From: Isoetes taiwanensis
Taxonomy: Eukaryota; Streptophyta; Lycopodiopsida; Isoetales; Isoetaceae
DNA length: 64,000 bases
Reading direction: 5' to 3'
Assembly (NCBI GenBank): GCA_021234155.1
Contig: JAJEKV010000010.1
Location: forward strand, 8,038,871 to 8,102,870
Positions within the stretch are counted from its first letter, which is position 1, and the number at the start of each line of letters is the position of its first letter. Positions 10,693 to 23,298 of the stretch are shown one piece after another. Below the pieces are notes generated by a model that made no database searches, had not been told where the DNA came from, and saw nothing but the letters and a program-made list of their open reading frames with translations. Both the position numbers and the translations under genes were made by a program.

Positions 10693-12389
10693 CTAGACCA
10701 ACCCAATTTGGCGGTATGCGGGAGGATTAAGTGCCTGAAAAATTTCCTCTTGGGCTTGTTGATCCAGCTGAGGTTGATTGGCTGGAGCTGGTTGATAAGC
10801 GTGATTCTTTGGCTCGTGGGGGCTTCTTAAGAACTGGTCGCGGGCCTTGTTTGCCATTAGCAAGCGAGTTGGTAAGCCGTGAGGCGGACCGATGTGGTCT
10901 GATTTGTGCCGGAAAAGCTGGACCTGAACTTGTGGAAGTTGAGGACCGCGCCGTGGTGGTATGACCCCATTCTTGGCGGTGATAACCTTGGGCTTTGGAA
11001 GGATCAAAAAGGAGGGCGTTGGTTGGATCCCGTGGTTGGTCCCATTCTTGATAGAGTTCGTGGGGCTGCACGAAGAGGTGGCTGGCGATAGTCTGCGATT
11101 GTGGGCGAGGTGTGGTTTGCACTTGATAAACCATTTTGTTCTTGGAACGGTGTGGGATGAGTCGCGAGTGCACTCTTCCGTATGATTGCACATGTTGCAT
11201 AAGCTTGCAATGAGGCGGGCCATTGGTGGAGTTGCACTCATTGGCCAAATGGCCTTGATATTTGCAAAATATGGCACCCATTTGACCAGCTTGCGTGGAT
11301 TAGCGTGTTGAGGCTGAAACGGCCGTTTGTGGAACCATGGCCGGGGTGGAATGAGCGGGAGCTCTTGAAGAGCCACGCCTCGGGGAGAAACATTGGCGGA
11401 GTGATTGACAAGGTCGATAGCTTTGCTCCAAAGTTTTGGGCCTGCGTATTGATCATGAGTCGAATAGCGGGGAGGAAGTCCTTGGAGAAACCAGGACCAA
11501 AATCGGCTCATTGTAGGGTACTCCTTGAGCTTACTTAGCAGAATGTGAAGTCGATCCGCAAAATCCCGGGCAGACTCCGTGGGCTCTTGTTGAAGTTCAT
11601 TGAGTTGCTTGAGATGAAGTTGATCATCATCCGTGGTTCCGTAATGAGAGAGAAAAGCAGTGCGCATTTCGGACCAGTCTTGTTTCCAATGGCTTTTGTT
11701 GGACATGAGCCATTGATGAGGAGAAACCACCTTGTGTGGTGGAAAAAGATGTGGAATTTCAGTTGAGGTTGCGCGTGACCATTTAGGACAGCTAGAGCCT
11801 CAAATTCTTCCATGTGGGCTGAGCACTTTGGTCTAACGGTTTGCCTTCGTGTTGCCAAAGGTGGGATAAGTCAGTTTCCAGTCCCGAAAGGTAGATGTGA
11901 AAGTCTTTGGGCTGGACCGAGAACAGGGTAGTGAGGATATGGAGGTTGAGGTGGATGTGGCATTGTGCACGGCGGACCACGATGAAGGGGTGACCGCGGT
12001 TGAGAAACCGGGCAGCCTGGCATTGGTTTTGAGATCCGTAAGGTTGTAAAATGGAAGAGCCGTGGGAAATGTGGGAAAGGATATTCCCGGTAGGCTAAAG
12101 GAGACATGTGGATAGCCGTGCCCACCCGGGAGATGATGGTTCTTGAAGGAAGAGGCGTATGGCCCGAAGAATGATGGATGTAGGCATGTTCAGGGGTGTG
12201 AAAGTACGGTTGAGAAGGTTGAGCCGGATAAGGCTCCCCGTGATGAGGGAGACCGAGGTTGTGAGCAATGTTTGCAACGGTTGGGGCGGGAACCCCAGGG
12301 CGAGGCGACACGCAGGGGTGGGTGGCGCTGTGAGCCCTAGGCCAATCAAGATGGCCTCCCTCTATGTCATAATGAGCCATACATGTCAC
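10693..12389 (-). pseudogene. gag of the minus-strand gypsy element
   Basis: Three successive minus-strand frames (12389-11871, 11858-11535, 11730-10693) resemble plant Ty3 Gag. They show a Pro/His-rich N-terminal part, a capsid-type retrotransposon gag region (HYGTTDDDQLHLKQLNELQQ, then ESARDFADRLHILLSKL), and a degraded zinc knuckle near 11265 (FCKYQGHLANEC). Gag packages the RNA. The N-terminal and capsid parts are in different frames, so the gene is broken as read. Confidence 0.75.
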
Positions 12390-12517
12390 GAACAGTTTCC
12401 TCGACGCCGATGGCGCTCAAAGCGAGATGCGATCGAGAAAGGAGTTCTTGGCGTGAAATTACACGGAACATGGCGGCGGAAGAAAGTAGGATAAAATCGG
12501 ACCCGGCGGCGGCGGCG

Positions 12518-13113
12518 TGTTTAGGGTGCAGGTTCGGGAACTCTGGAAGACTGACCCCTCTGGAGGACCCGTGGATCTAACAGAGGAGAGTCCGAGGGGA
12601 CTATATCCGCGCGAGATTCTTTGAAAAAGAGAAGAAAAAAAAGAAACGAGAACAAATGAGAGAAAGATGATAAGCTTCCTTGATATCAATGATGAAAATA
12701 CATGAGCTCTACTTAATAATAGAAAACTGAAAGGAGACAAGACTCAAAACTCATCTAAAAACTTATGAGCTAACTCTACTCATATATATAGTACAATGGC
12801 CTTGGGCCCAATATAGACACTCGGTGATCTCGGTGCCACTCACGGAAGGAGGCCCTGATTCTGCGAGGAATGTTGGCGGTGCCTCTTGAAGTGCCTAGAA
12901 TCACTTGGCCCGACGCCTTGAGGCGGTGGCGAACCGTCACTTGTGTGCCGGCGCCTCTTGTTGACAGCCAAAGGCTTTGATTGCGTGGCCTTCTTTGCTT
13001 AGTCTTCTGAGGAGGCTTGGATGTCGACCCGTGGTTGGCCCGAGGATCTTTGAGCTTGACACAGTGCGGCGTATGCATGAATAGTCACATGCCGGGAGGC
13101 CGCAGGACTAACA
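12518..13113 (-). repeat. LTR (5' LTR in element orientation)
   Basis: It pairs with 2043-2631. The TG...CA ends are TGTTTAGGG and GACTAACA. The bases just inside it (about 12500-12517, GC-rich) are where the primer site should lie, but they match no tRNA clearly enough for me to name it. Confidence 0.92.
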
Positions 13114-16100
13114 ATTTCTTTTCTCTGCACAAGACTTTTATTCCACTTAGTTGTAACATTTAGGATATACATAAACCTAGCCAGGCGGGATCTTCTCCTC
13201 CCGAAAATCTTTGAGATCACTCTGACTCTACATATAAGTAAACAAAATGTTTGTATTTTCTTTGGTTGCTCTAAACTTAGAGATAGAAATAAGCCATAGC
13301 GGGGATTTCTTCTTATTGTAGCCACTTGGAGTGTCGTTTAAGATGGGCGTGTGTCATAAATATTTAAATGCAGGCATGTCATGAACATTTCACGATTGAA
13401 TAGGGACACCACGATTCTTGAAATATGATCTTAATATCTCTGACAATGGATATGGGCGGTTTAAAGAGCATGAATGCTTTCACTTCTTTGTCTCTATATC
13501 CACATCCTAATAGAGTTCTTTGTTGTTTATTGCTATTGTTTATAAATTTCAAATTTCTAGCGGGGCCTATATAGTATGCTATTTTTGTTTTGGGGTTGGG
13601 GGTTTTGGTGGTGGTTTGGCCTATGATTTCCGTGTCGTATTGTATTGAAAAGGGTATAATTTGCCATGTGAGAGCGGCTTCAGTTTCATGCTATTTTGGG
13701 TGCTTTGCAACTCTCCTTTTTTAAGTGGATGTTTTTTGCGGAATTGTGTGCCAAGTTTAGAAACCCACGAGGCATTTGTGGGCAAGTTCTTGCACGAGAA
13801 CGAACAGAACTAGCGGCGGTTAGGCGTGAGCTTTTGCCTTTTGATCTTGGTGATCACGGATATTCTCTTTGGGATGCTTTTAGGCTGTCGGGAGGCGAGC
13901 GGCGGTGAGAGGCCGTCTGTTTCGCGAAGAGGTATCGAGGCGGTTGCCTTTTTTGAGAGGATTAGAGTAGGTTATGCGATTACGCAAGTCGAGGCGGTCT
14001 AGAAGAAGGAAGCCGAAATAGACAATACAAAATCCGACTCCATTTGTCTTCTTGATAGTTGGGCGAGGAAGAAAGAGCGGTACTCATGTCTTACGTTCCC
14101 TGCTATTTTGGTTCTTCCATGCCCAATTCAGTGGATTTTTTTTTTTTTTTTCCATTTTTCGGTAGATAGGCCTAAGGCTCTCTTCCTCTAGCGAATTCTG
14201 CATAATGAGGCTTGGACATGCATCTTTGTTGGTTTTCAGCAGCTAGGCTATGAAGCCGTTTTTCTTTGTACTTTTCTCAATCTGGATTCTTTTAGAGCAA
14301 AATCGGGTGCTTCTTTGAAATTTCCATTAGGAGGGTAACAAAACAAAATAGGCATCGATCCATCATTAGGTTTTCACTTCTATGGGTGGGATGCAAAATC
14401 TTCACATCTAAAATGGCCATGCTTGCATGAGCGTGCTTGAGAGGCCCATTTGGTTGATGGCCCGGTGCTTGCATTGCCTCAAGGTAAGCAGTAGGCCGGT
14501 AGGATTCCACAGCGGCTTCTTCATTTGCATAGGCGATCCACCAATTAGTCTCAATATTTCTTCAAATATAAATTTCATCACGAAAAGAAATGCATGCTAT
14601 TTTGCCTACCAAGGCTTATGTAATTTCTTTAGTGTAATGATATTGTGGTTTTAGACCATTGAGGTCAAAGGTGCACCATTGGAAAAGTTTGTCTCGTTTT
14701 AGTTGTAAATGATGTGGGCCATCGATGCGGCACAATGCGGGGAATATTCTCCACATCGATGGCTTGCGATAAAAAGATGAACCAAAGCGCTATAATACAT
14801 GGAAAAAGCGAATCAATCAATTACATAGCCCATAAGATTTTTTGTCTTTGATATTCCTTGAATGGAGCAGTCTTTGAACCATTTACCTTATACATAGTCT
14901 AATTTGATTATCTGGGGGCTTATTCATAATTTTGTTCCGGTCAAATAAAGCTCTCGATCCCTAATATAATGTCACGAATTCTTTATTAGAAGCTGGACAT
15001 GTAATGGAGTTGTTCGACTCCTCGACTCTGTCTCCACATCTACATATAATTAAAGTGGTAATTAGTGGATGTGGATAAATTGATTTCAAGGCATGGGGAC
15101 TAATGGATACTTCTCTCCCATGCTTCATTATTGTTTATTGAATGGTCTTCAAGCATAATATTACATCTTGGCAGGTTGAATGCCATAATTTTGCTTAAAC
15201 ATAAAAGCGGATGAAAACATGGTTTGATTTAAACTTACACCTTTAGCTACTTCATGCTTACCCTCTTTAGGCTAATGTGTGGCCCGGTTTCTTTGCGGTA
15301 ACACATCAAACCTACCTTTAGGATGTTTGGGCACATGCAAATGGGTGGAGTACTTAGTTAATAGGGGCGGATCGATTTTTTGCACCGAAAACTCTACTTT
15401 TTCATGCTTATTATCTAAGTATTCTCTAAACTTAAAGTGTAGGATCTTTGGTTCTTAGTGGTGTAAAACTTAAAATAACACTACTCGGTTTCTTTTACAC
15501 GGCCACTACATATTATGATCTTGTGAGCTGTCATGGATTACTGGCGTGACACACTAGAATATGGACCAATGGAAAAATAAAAATAAAAAACAATTTTGTG
15601 AAAGAAGGCTTAATGGTAAAATGCATGGATTCCTTTAGTATTTCCCTTTTTTCATTACTAGGCGGTCTGCGATTGCAAGGTTGATTTCTCACATGGAATG
15701 AAATTGTAGTTGCTAAAAATGTAAAATGAAAAAAAAAAAAGATCTGAGATATTGGACATAAGTTTTTCTAAATCTAGTCCAAATGTGATGGAAAATATGA
15801 TCTCTTATTTAATAAAATCTAAATTAAGGCCACTGGCACTAACTAGAATCTGAAACCTTTTGATTTTGATGGCCCACCGATCAATACACAATTAACTTAT
15901 TATTTTAGATTTCTACATACTAAAAGTCACCTATTTAACAAAGGCTTTGAAGAACTAGTAGTCTAGGGGTTTGAGTTCTCGGCTCTCCTCTACTTAGTCA
16001 TCCTTGGTGTTGTTACAAAATAGGCAAGTTTTCTCATTTACTCACGATATCTAAGACTTACATCTTGTGCATATAAACTCCAAATTGGGAACAAGTTTTT

Positions 16101-16318
16101 TTGAGGTTTGATTTTGTCAACCTTCTTTTACTTGGAACCAAAAGGGAGGACATCACTTGGATCACGTAGCCCAAGTTTCACTTCATGCCAGGTTAAGGTT
16201 TTGGGCCTGGGTAAAACCAGGGCAGACCATGTCTCAAATTCTAACTAGGTTTAGTTTTTGGAGTATTTTATTTGCTAGATGAGATCCTAGCAAGTATTTT
16301 GTAAAATTTTTATGAAGC
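13114..16318 (+). repeat. Repeat unit 1, main part (3.2 kb non-coding repeat)
   Basis: It matches 18738-21970 nearly base for base except at scattered short sites. It begins with the ATTTC target duplication of the gypsy insertion. No convincing protein is encoded. A poly-T run lies near 14138-14152. The differences between the two units fall mostly at CTG or CAG sites (for example GATCGATTT against GATCTGATTT, and TTCTTTGTAC against TTGCTGTAC). Confidence 0.9.
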
Positions 16319-16713
16319 TTCTGTTTTTCCGTTCGAGGACGGATAACCCATGCTCCTGGCTTTACTGTTATTGCTTTTGATTATGAACATGACACTCATA
16401 ATTAAAATACTTAGATGTGGTGCTAAATTGTGGATCATGATAGGGGTTGTGGACTTGGTTTAAACAATTTGCTTATTATCCGTATTTTATTATGCCTTTG
16501 ATTTGAGGTCTTTGTGGTTTGAGGCACACTTGTTGGAACATGGGGCCAACTTTTTGACTCTCGTCCTCTGGTATGCTCTCATATTACTTGACCCTATAAA
16601 AATAGTCACAAGATACGGTTGGTGACAGTTTTATGATACATGTTTAAAACACAAATTACTTGATGACATATGTTAGTTATTTTGTTACTAATTAAATATG
16701 AATTCTACTGCAG
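16319..16713. other. Unassigned sequence next to repeat unit 1
   Basis: This sequence has no counterpart in unit 2, because that copy is interrupted at 21970. It is AT-rich, with no recognisable gene or element. It ends in a pyrimidine-rich tract and CTGCAG, a possible splice acceptor for the exon-like sequence that follows. Confidence 0.3.
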
Positions 16714-17468
16714 ACACTGAGTAATGTTCAGGGACAAGAACATGAAGACAACGATAGCCCATGGATTCCTGAAATCAGAAAACTTGGACTCGGCATTCTG
16801 AAATGCCAAGTACTAATCGAGCAGTACAAACTATTATTTGCTGCCTCAGTCATGAGAGCATGTTCAAGAAAATTATTGAACTAGAGCTGAAAATTACTGA
16901 TTTCAGACTCTCTGTTGTCACATTTCTTGGCTTCAATGATTGGCTTGAGATACGTATTCTCAAAATGAAAAATCATCCAGTTACATACGATAATGATGCA
17001 CAAGATCTGTGTAAAATCTGATATGGACATTGCCTTTGAAAAAATATTCCCTAAAACGGAAGAATGGATGAAGAAAAGCTATAAGATTGAGGAACAGGAA
17101 GCTGACGAGATGAGGAGGCCCAAAAAAGCACCTCACAAGGCACCGGCTGCTAAGAAAGGTCCCACTTTTGGCAATAGCATATTTAATAGCATGGACGTGG
17201 GGCTGGAGGAGACTGATGGGACTAATATATCAAGTAATCCAAGTATGAACACTAGTACATCTAGTGGTCTGGCTGCTGAGACAAGCACTCAGAATAACTG
17301 TGAAGGCAATGACAAGGAAAGCAAAAGACCTATCAGATTGGATCTAGGCAATTCATCGACAATGGGTTTGATGAAAAACTATCTTTAGAAATGTGTTTAA
17401 GATGCTGGATCAGGACTTCCCTGGACTTACTTACCATTCCAAGGACATGATCAAGCAACTGCATAACA
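16714..17468 (+). pseudogene. Exon-like sequence of an unrecognised gene
   Basis: After a CTGCAG acceptor the sequence stays protein-like for about 750 bp, but over three frames: 16803-17021, then 16993-17388 (VKSDMDIAFEKIFPKTEEWM, followed by a Lys/Ala-rich and Ser/Thr/Asn-rich tail), then a shifted stretch reading KMLDQDFPGLTYHSKDMIK up to a GTATGA-type donor at about 17469. Codon use and lack of low complexity argue for a former exon. I do not recognise the family. The frameshifts may be real decay or consensus errors. Confidence 0.4.
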
Positions 17469-17694
17469 GGTATGACAAAGTCATTTCTATACTACATCAC
17501 GTTATGTTTAACTTGTATTTAGAGTAACAGTGGTTCTATTGGCCCTTTTGGATATAAGTGCTAAATAGACAACAATACTTTACGAGTTGTGTAGGGTCCT
17601 GGCAGCATTGCTAGGCACCCTACTCAGCCTAACATTTGCTTCCTAAGTACAGACCCTCTTGGCTTGCGGCAGGAGGAAGGTTTAATTTTTGAAG

Positions 17695-18268
17695 GGTCGG
17701 CTTCACGCACTCCCTCATACAGTGAGTTATAAGGTGGCATGATGAGACTGACCCTAAACAGTAATACACATTTCTCGTCTTTGGTAGTCCTTTGACACAA
17801 GGAAAAAGTTTGAAGGTTTAACCAAGATCGAGAACTTGTAAGATTTCATGGATCCATCCTTTATAAAATAGATCCTAAGCAATCTTGAAATCTACTATAG
17901 CAGGAGGTTAAAGCCTGTCAACTGTACACTTTACTTGAAATTGTGTCTGACATAGTCATAAAGACTAGTTCTTTTTGTACAATAAGGCGAACTCCCTCAT
18001 ACTGATTAGTTATAAGGTGGCATGATCGGTGACCCCATAGTAAGCATTATACATATTTCTCGTCTTTGTTAGTCCTTTGACACAAGGAAAATAGTTGAAG
18101 TTTTAACCAAAATCGAGAACTTGTAAGATTTCATGGACCCATCCTTTATAGAATAGATCTTAAGCAATCTTACTATAGCAGGAATTTAAAGCGTGTCACC
18201 TATACACTTTACATGAAATTGGGTATGACATAGTCTTAAAAGGCCCGGTACTTTTTGTACAATAATGC
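17695..18268 (+). repeat. Tandem duplication, two ~285 bp units
   Basis: Units at about 17695-17985 and 17987-18268 share long matches, such as TTTGACACAAGGAAAA and CGAGAACTTGTAAGATTTCA, with scattered changes. No coding content. The ~225 bp upstream (17469-17694) has no recognised feature. Confidence 0.85.
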
Positions 18269-18613
18269 CCGGTATGGTGGTGTTGACATAATTTTAAGCG
18301 GGAATAACCTTTGGGAGTATTCTCCATACTAATTGAAAGTTAAAAAAAAGATTGCATTTTACGTAATATCGGTAAGCAAGCGCTTTTGCCTCTAGGGCTT
18401 TTGCATCCGATCTCCATACCCGACCGATCTACATACCCGGCCAGCGCATGGCTCCAAAGCAGCGGCCCTAGGCGACCGCTGGATCGAAAACATCGGAGGA
18501 AGGGGTACTCCACTTGGGCTAAGACTACCGGCACCACACAGGCGAGAATGGAAACTCCCAAGCAGCTAGCATCATCAAGAGATGTTTGACTCGTAATGCC
18601 ACTATGAGAGCTG
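18269..18613. other. Spacer before repeat unit 2
   Basis: About 345 bp with a moderately GC-rich middle (18385-18560). No gene, terminal motif or RNA gene is recognised. It ends exactly where the second repeat unit begins. Confidence 0.3.
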
Positions 18614-21600
18614 CAAATCTGGACTATGTACAATAATCCTGGCGTGACGGATCATGATCCGGACTGGAATCGTCATTGGACCACGGGGGCGAGCATAATC
18701 AGGTTAATCGTCATAGATTTTGTAAAGAATAGAATCATTTCTTTTCTCTGCACAAGACTTTTATTCCACTTAGTTGTAACATTTAGGATATACATAAACC
18801 TAGCCTTAAAGCGGGATCTTCTCCTCCAAAAATCTTTGAGATCACTACTGACTCTACATATAAGTAAACAAAATGTTTGTATTTTGCTGGTCGCTCTAAA
18901 CTTAGAGATAGAAATAAGCCATAGCGGGATTTCTTCTTATTGTAGCCACTTGGAGTGTCGTTTAAGATGGGTTTGTGTCATAAATATTTAAATGCAGGCG
19001 TGTCATGAACATTTCTGATTGAATAGGGACACCACGATTCTTGAAATATGATCTTAATATCTCTGACAATGGATATGGACGGTTTAAGAGCATGAATGCT
19101 TTCACTTCTTTGTCTCTATATCCACATCCTAATAGAGTTCTTTGTTGTTTATTGCTATTGTTTATAAATTTCAAATTTCTAGCGGGGCCTATATAGTATG
19201 CTATTTTCGTTTTGGGGTTGGGGAGGGTTTTTGGTGATGGTTTGGCCTATGATTTCCGTGTATCGTATTGTATTGAAAAGGGTATAATTTGCCATGTGAG
19301 AGCGGCTTCAATTGTTTCATGCTATTTTGGGTGCTTTGCAACTCTCCTTTTTCGTGGATGTTTTTGCGGGCGGAATTGTGTGCCAAGTTTAGAAACCCAC
19401 GAGGCATTTGTGGGCAAGTTCTTGCACGAGAACGAACACAACTAGCGGCGGCGGTTAGGCGTGAGCTTTGCCTTGCCCGGATCTTTGCGTGGCTGGAAGT
19501 TAGGGAGGGATTTTGATCTTCGGTGATCACGAATATTCTTTTGGGATGCTTTTAGGCTGATCGGAGGCCGAGCGGCGATGATAGAGCCGTCTGTTTTGCG
19601 AGAGGTATCGAGGCGGTTTGCCTTTTTTTGAGAGGATTAGAGTAGGTTATGCGATTCTGCAAGTCCAGGCGATCTAGAAGAAGGAAGCGAAATAGAGGCG
19701 ATTACAAAATCCGACTCCATTTGTCTTCTTGATAGTTGGGCGAGGAAGAAAGAACGGTACGCTCATGTCTTCTGTTCCCTGCTATTTTGGTTCTTCCATG
19801 CCCAATTCCGTGGATTTTTTTTTTTCCATTTTCAGTAGATAGGCCTAAGGCTCTCTTCCTCTAGCGAATTCTGCATAATGAGGGTGGACATGCATGCTGT
19901 TGGTTTTCACTGGCTAGGCTATGAAGCCGTTTTTTGCTGTACTTTTCTCAATCTGGATTCTTTTAGAGCAAAATCGGGTGCTTCTTTGAAATTTCCATTC
20001 GGAGGGTAACAAAACAAAAATAGGCATCGATCCATCATTCGGTTTTCACTTCTATGGGTGGGATGCAAAATCTTCACATCTGAAATGGCCATGCTTGCAT
20101 GAACGTGCTTGAGAGGCCGCTGGTTGATGGCCACGGTGCTTGCTTTGCCTCAAGGTAAACAGCCGACCAGTAGGATTCCACACTGGCGGCTTCATTTGCA
20201 TAGACGATCCACCAATTCGTCTCAATATTTCTTCAAATATAAATTTCATCTGAAAGAAATGCATGCTGTTTTGCCTACCAAGGCTTATGTAATTTCTTTC
20301 GTGTAATGATATTGTGGTTTTAGACCATTGAGGTCAAGGTGCACCATTGGAAAAGTTTGTCTCGTTTTAGTTGTAAATGATGTGGGCCATCGATCTGGCA
20401 CAATGCCAGGAATATTCTCCACATCGATGGCTTGCAGTAAAAGATGAACCAAACGCTATAATACATGGAAAAAACGAATCAATCCAATTACATAGCCCAT
20501 AAGATTTTTTGTCTTTGATATTCCTTGAATGGAACAGGTGCTGAACCATTTACCTTATACATAGTCTAATTTGATTATACAGGGCTTATTCATAATTTTG
20601 TTCCGGTCAAATAAAGCTCTCTGATCCCTAATATAATGTCCTGAATTCTTTATTAGAACTGGACATGTAATGGAGTTGTTCAGCTCCTCTGACTCTGTCT
20701 CCACATCTACATATAATTAAAGTGGTCGTGGATGTGGATAAATTGATTTCAAGGCATGGGGACTAATGGATACTTCTCTCCCATGCTTCATTATTGTTTA
20801 TTGAATGGTCTTCAAGCATAATATTACATCTTGTGAGTTGAATGCCATAATTTTGCTTAAACATAAAGGAAACGGATGAAAACATGGTTTGATTTAAACT
20901 TACACTGCTAGCTACTTCATGCTTACCCTCTTTAGGCTAATGTGTGACTGGTTTTGCTGCAGGTAACACATCAAACCTACCTTTAGGATGTTTGGGCCTG
21001 TGCAAACGGGTGGAGTACTTCGTTAATAGGGAGCAGATCTGATTTTTTGCACCTGAAAACTCTACTTTTTCATGCTTATTATCTAAGTATTCTCTAAACT
21101 TAAAGTGTAGGATGCTGGTTCTTAGTGGTGTAAAACTTAAAATAACACCACTCCAGTTTCTTTTACACGGCCACTACATATTATGATCTTGTGAACTGTC
21201 ATGGATTACTGCTGTGACACACTAGAATATGGACCAATGGAAAAATAAAAAATAAAGAACAATTTTGTGAAAGAAGGCTTAATGGTAAAATGCATGGATT
21301 CCTTTAGTATTTCCCTTTTTCATTACTAGACAAAGTCAAATTACAAGGTTCGATTTCTCACATGGAATGAAATTGTAGCTGCTAACAGTGTAAAATGAAA
21401 AAAAAGGAAAGATACAGATATTGGACATAAGTTTTTCTAAATCTAGTCCAAATGTGATGGAAAATATGATCTCTTATTTAATAAAATCTAAATTCTGGGC
21501 CCTGGCACTAACTAGGGTACAGAAACCTTTTGATTTTGATGGCCCACAGTCAATACACAATTAACTTATTATTTTAGATTTCTACATACTAAAAGTCACC

Positions 21601-21970
21601 TATTTAACAAGGCTGAAGAACTAGTAGTCTGGGGTTTGAGTTCTCAGCTCTCCTCTACTTAGTCATCCTTGGTGTTGTTACAAAATAGGCAAGTTTTCTC
21701 TGTTTACTCTGATATCTAAGACTTACATCTTGTGCATATAAACTCCAAATTGGGAACAAGTTTTTTTGAGGTTTGATTTTGTCAACCTTCTTTTACTTGG
21801 AACCAAAAGGGAGGACATCACTTGGATCACGTAGCCCAAGTTTTACTTCATGCCAGTTAAGGTTTTGGGCCTGGGTAAAACCAGGGCAGACCATGTCTCA
21901 AATTCTAACTAGGTTTAGTTTTTGGAGTATTTTATTTGCTAGATGAGATCCTAGCAAGTATTTTGTAAAT
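18614..21970 (+). repeat. Repeat unit 2 (uninterrupted by the gypsy element)
   Basis: It starts at the same base as unit 1 (CAAATCTGGACTATGTAC) and reads straight through the site where unit 1 carries the 11 kb gypsy element, giving the empty target sequence. It ends at a T-run where a foldback element sits. No protein is supported. The shared start suggests either a transposon terminus or a duplication breakpoint. Confidence 0.88.
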
Positions 21971-21980
21971 TTTTTTTTTT

Positions 21981-22418
21981 TAACTACCAACATATAAAAC
22001 ATTATTGATACAGACCATTGCATCCAACACATTTAAATAAAAATCCCCACAAAACCCCTTTGGTTTGGGTGCATATTCCGCGGGGGGGTATGTAGGGCAG
22101 CGAGAGCCCCTAAAAACTTACAATACATATAGAAAATTAATACCATTAAGTACATTCCCTTAAATCTTATAGTATTTTGCAAGCCTCAATATATAGTATA
22201 CAAAAACTTGTACATGCATACCCCACAAACGAGGATCGCTATGTACGGTCCAGATCTTGGAATATAGGGCAAATATGCCCATCCGACAGCTCTCCTTGCC
22301 CGAAGTAACCCCCCTGTGTGAATATGCACCCAAATCAAAGGGGGTTTCAGGGGGATTTTTATTTAAATGTGTTGGATGCAATGGTCTGTATTAATAATGT
22401 TTTATATGTTGGTAGTTA
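21981..22418. mobile_element. Foldback (MITE-like) element, ~438 bp
   Basis: The ends TAACTACCAACATATA and TATATGTTGGTAGTTA are inverted repeats, with arms of ~100 bp (21981-22085 and 22311-22418). Each arm includes an AACACATTTAAAT block (TTAAATGTGTT on the other side) and TTTGGGTGCATATTC. The interior has no coding capacity. The interior and arms match 58930-59300 in the opposite orientation, so the two belong to one family. No clean target duplication is visible because the left flank is a T-run. Confidence 0.75.
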
Positions 22419-22592
22419 TATGTTGGACAGCAGCAACAAATGGTTCAAAGATCCACAACAAATGAGTTCACATCAGTTGCTTGTAATGTTTAAAGCCTCC
22501 GCGTGCCTCCTCGCAAGCCTGTCCTACGCCTGTGCACTTATTAGAGGCAGAACACATGACAACGGAATTGCAACATCCTAACAATGTACCTG

Positions 22593-23124
22593 TCAATATG
22601 CCTGAGTTCTCGCGAAATAGCTGGGTGCCAAATTCATATGACTTCTAAGTGCCTGCCTTTCTCTTGTGGAGACAGCAACCTCATCCCACTCCATAGTACC
22701 AATTGTCTCTTCAAGCTCATGAAAGAGACGGCCCAATTGCATTCGAAGCAAACGCACGGAGGCTGCAACAGTTTCAGCAAGTGTGTTTATGTTAACAACG
22801 CTAGTGAGTAATTCGGATGCCACATGGGCATGTTCTGCATCTGGAGATGCTATACTAGGATGTGGCAGGCCATTGGAAATCAGGCTTTCTGAAAGGTGGC
22901 TGGGGAGCAGCAGGTTGAGGCAATGCAGGCTCAGGGGGCCTATCAGGAGGTGCAGGGAAATCAGCCACTTCTTGGTGCCCATTCTCCATTTGGGCGTCGG
23001 GAGACAATGGCATAGGCATATCCCTGCATGCATGCAATGTCAGTACTCCAAGCCTGCAACAACAGAAGACATGCAAAGAAAACAAACATGTCACAAAACT
23101 AAAACAAAGCAACATGTCATTCAT
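22593..23124 (-). pseudogene. gag-like frame of a minus-strand LTR element (weak)
   Basis: Two overlapping minus-strand frames (23124-22855 and 23033-22593) follow a minus-strand primer site at 23283-23297 at the distance expected for a gag start. One frame is proline-rich (PAPPDRPPEPALPQPAAP). The other contains VASELLTSVVNINTLAETVA and LFHELEETIG. No zinc knuckle or capsid motif is seen, so the gag call rests mainly on position. Confidence 0.35.
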
Positions 23125-23282
23125 CCAAAAGGCTTACAAGCTCCCAAGCAATATAAACACAAATTGCAGAACTAATGATCAATTCAACCCACATCAAGGT
23201 TTAGGGAGCCTGGACAATTACAACCTTTAGTAATTCCATCTTCTAAGTGGGCCCATAACCCACAGGTCCCAAGATCGAAACT

Positions 23283-23297
23283 TGGCTCTGATACCAA
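23283..23297 (-). other. Primer-binding site of a minus-strand LTR element
   Basis: The plus strand reads TTGGCTCTGATACCA, the reverse complement of the plant primer site TGGTATCAGAGCCAA. It lies next to an LTR-like TGTGACGGG at about 23299. Confidence 0.75.
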
Positions 23298-23298
23298 C

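Larger units (their letters stand above)
2043..13113 (-). mobile_element. Complete Ty3/gypsy LTR retrotransposon, minus orientation
   Basis: Two direct repeats of 589 and 596 bp (2043-2631 and 12518-13113), both starting TGTTT and ending CTAACA, bound the element. The flanking ATTTC at 2038-2042 and 13114-13118 is a 5 bp target duplication. The uninterrupted target sequence is seen in the second repeat unit near 18738, which confirms the insertion. In minus-strand order the interior holds gag, protease, RT, RNase H, integrase and about 4 kb of 3' sequence with an extra reading frame. No chromodomain is seen after the integrase. The RT and protease motifs and the extra 3' frame suggest the Tat/Athila branch, but that is inference. 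All frames are fragmented by small indels. Confidence 0.93.
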
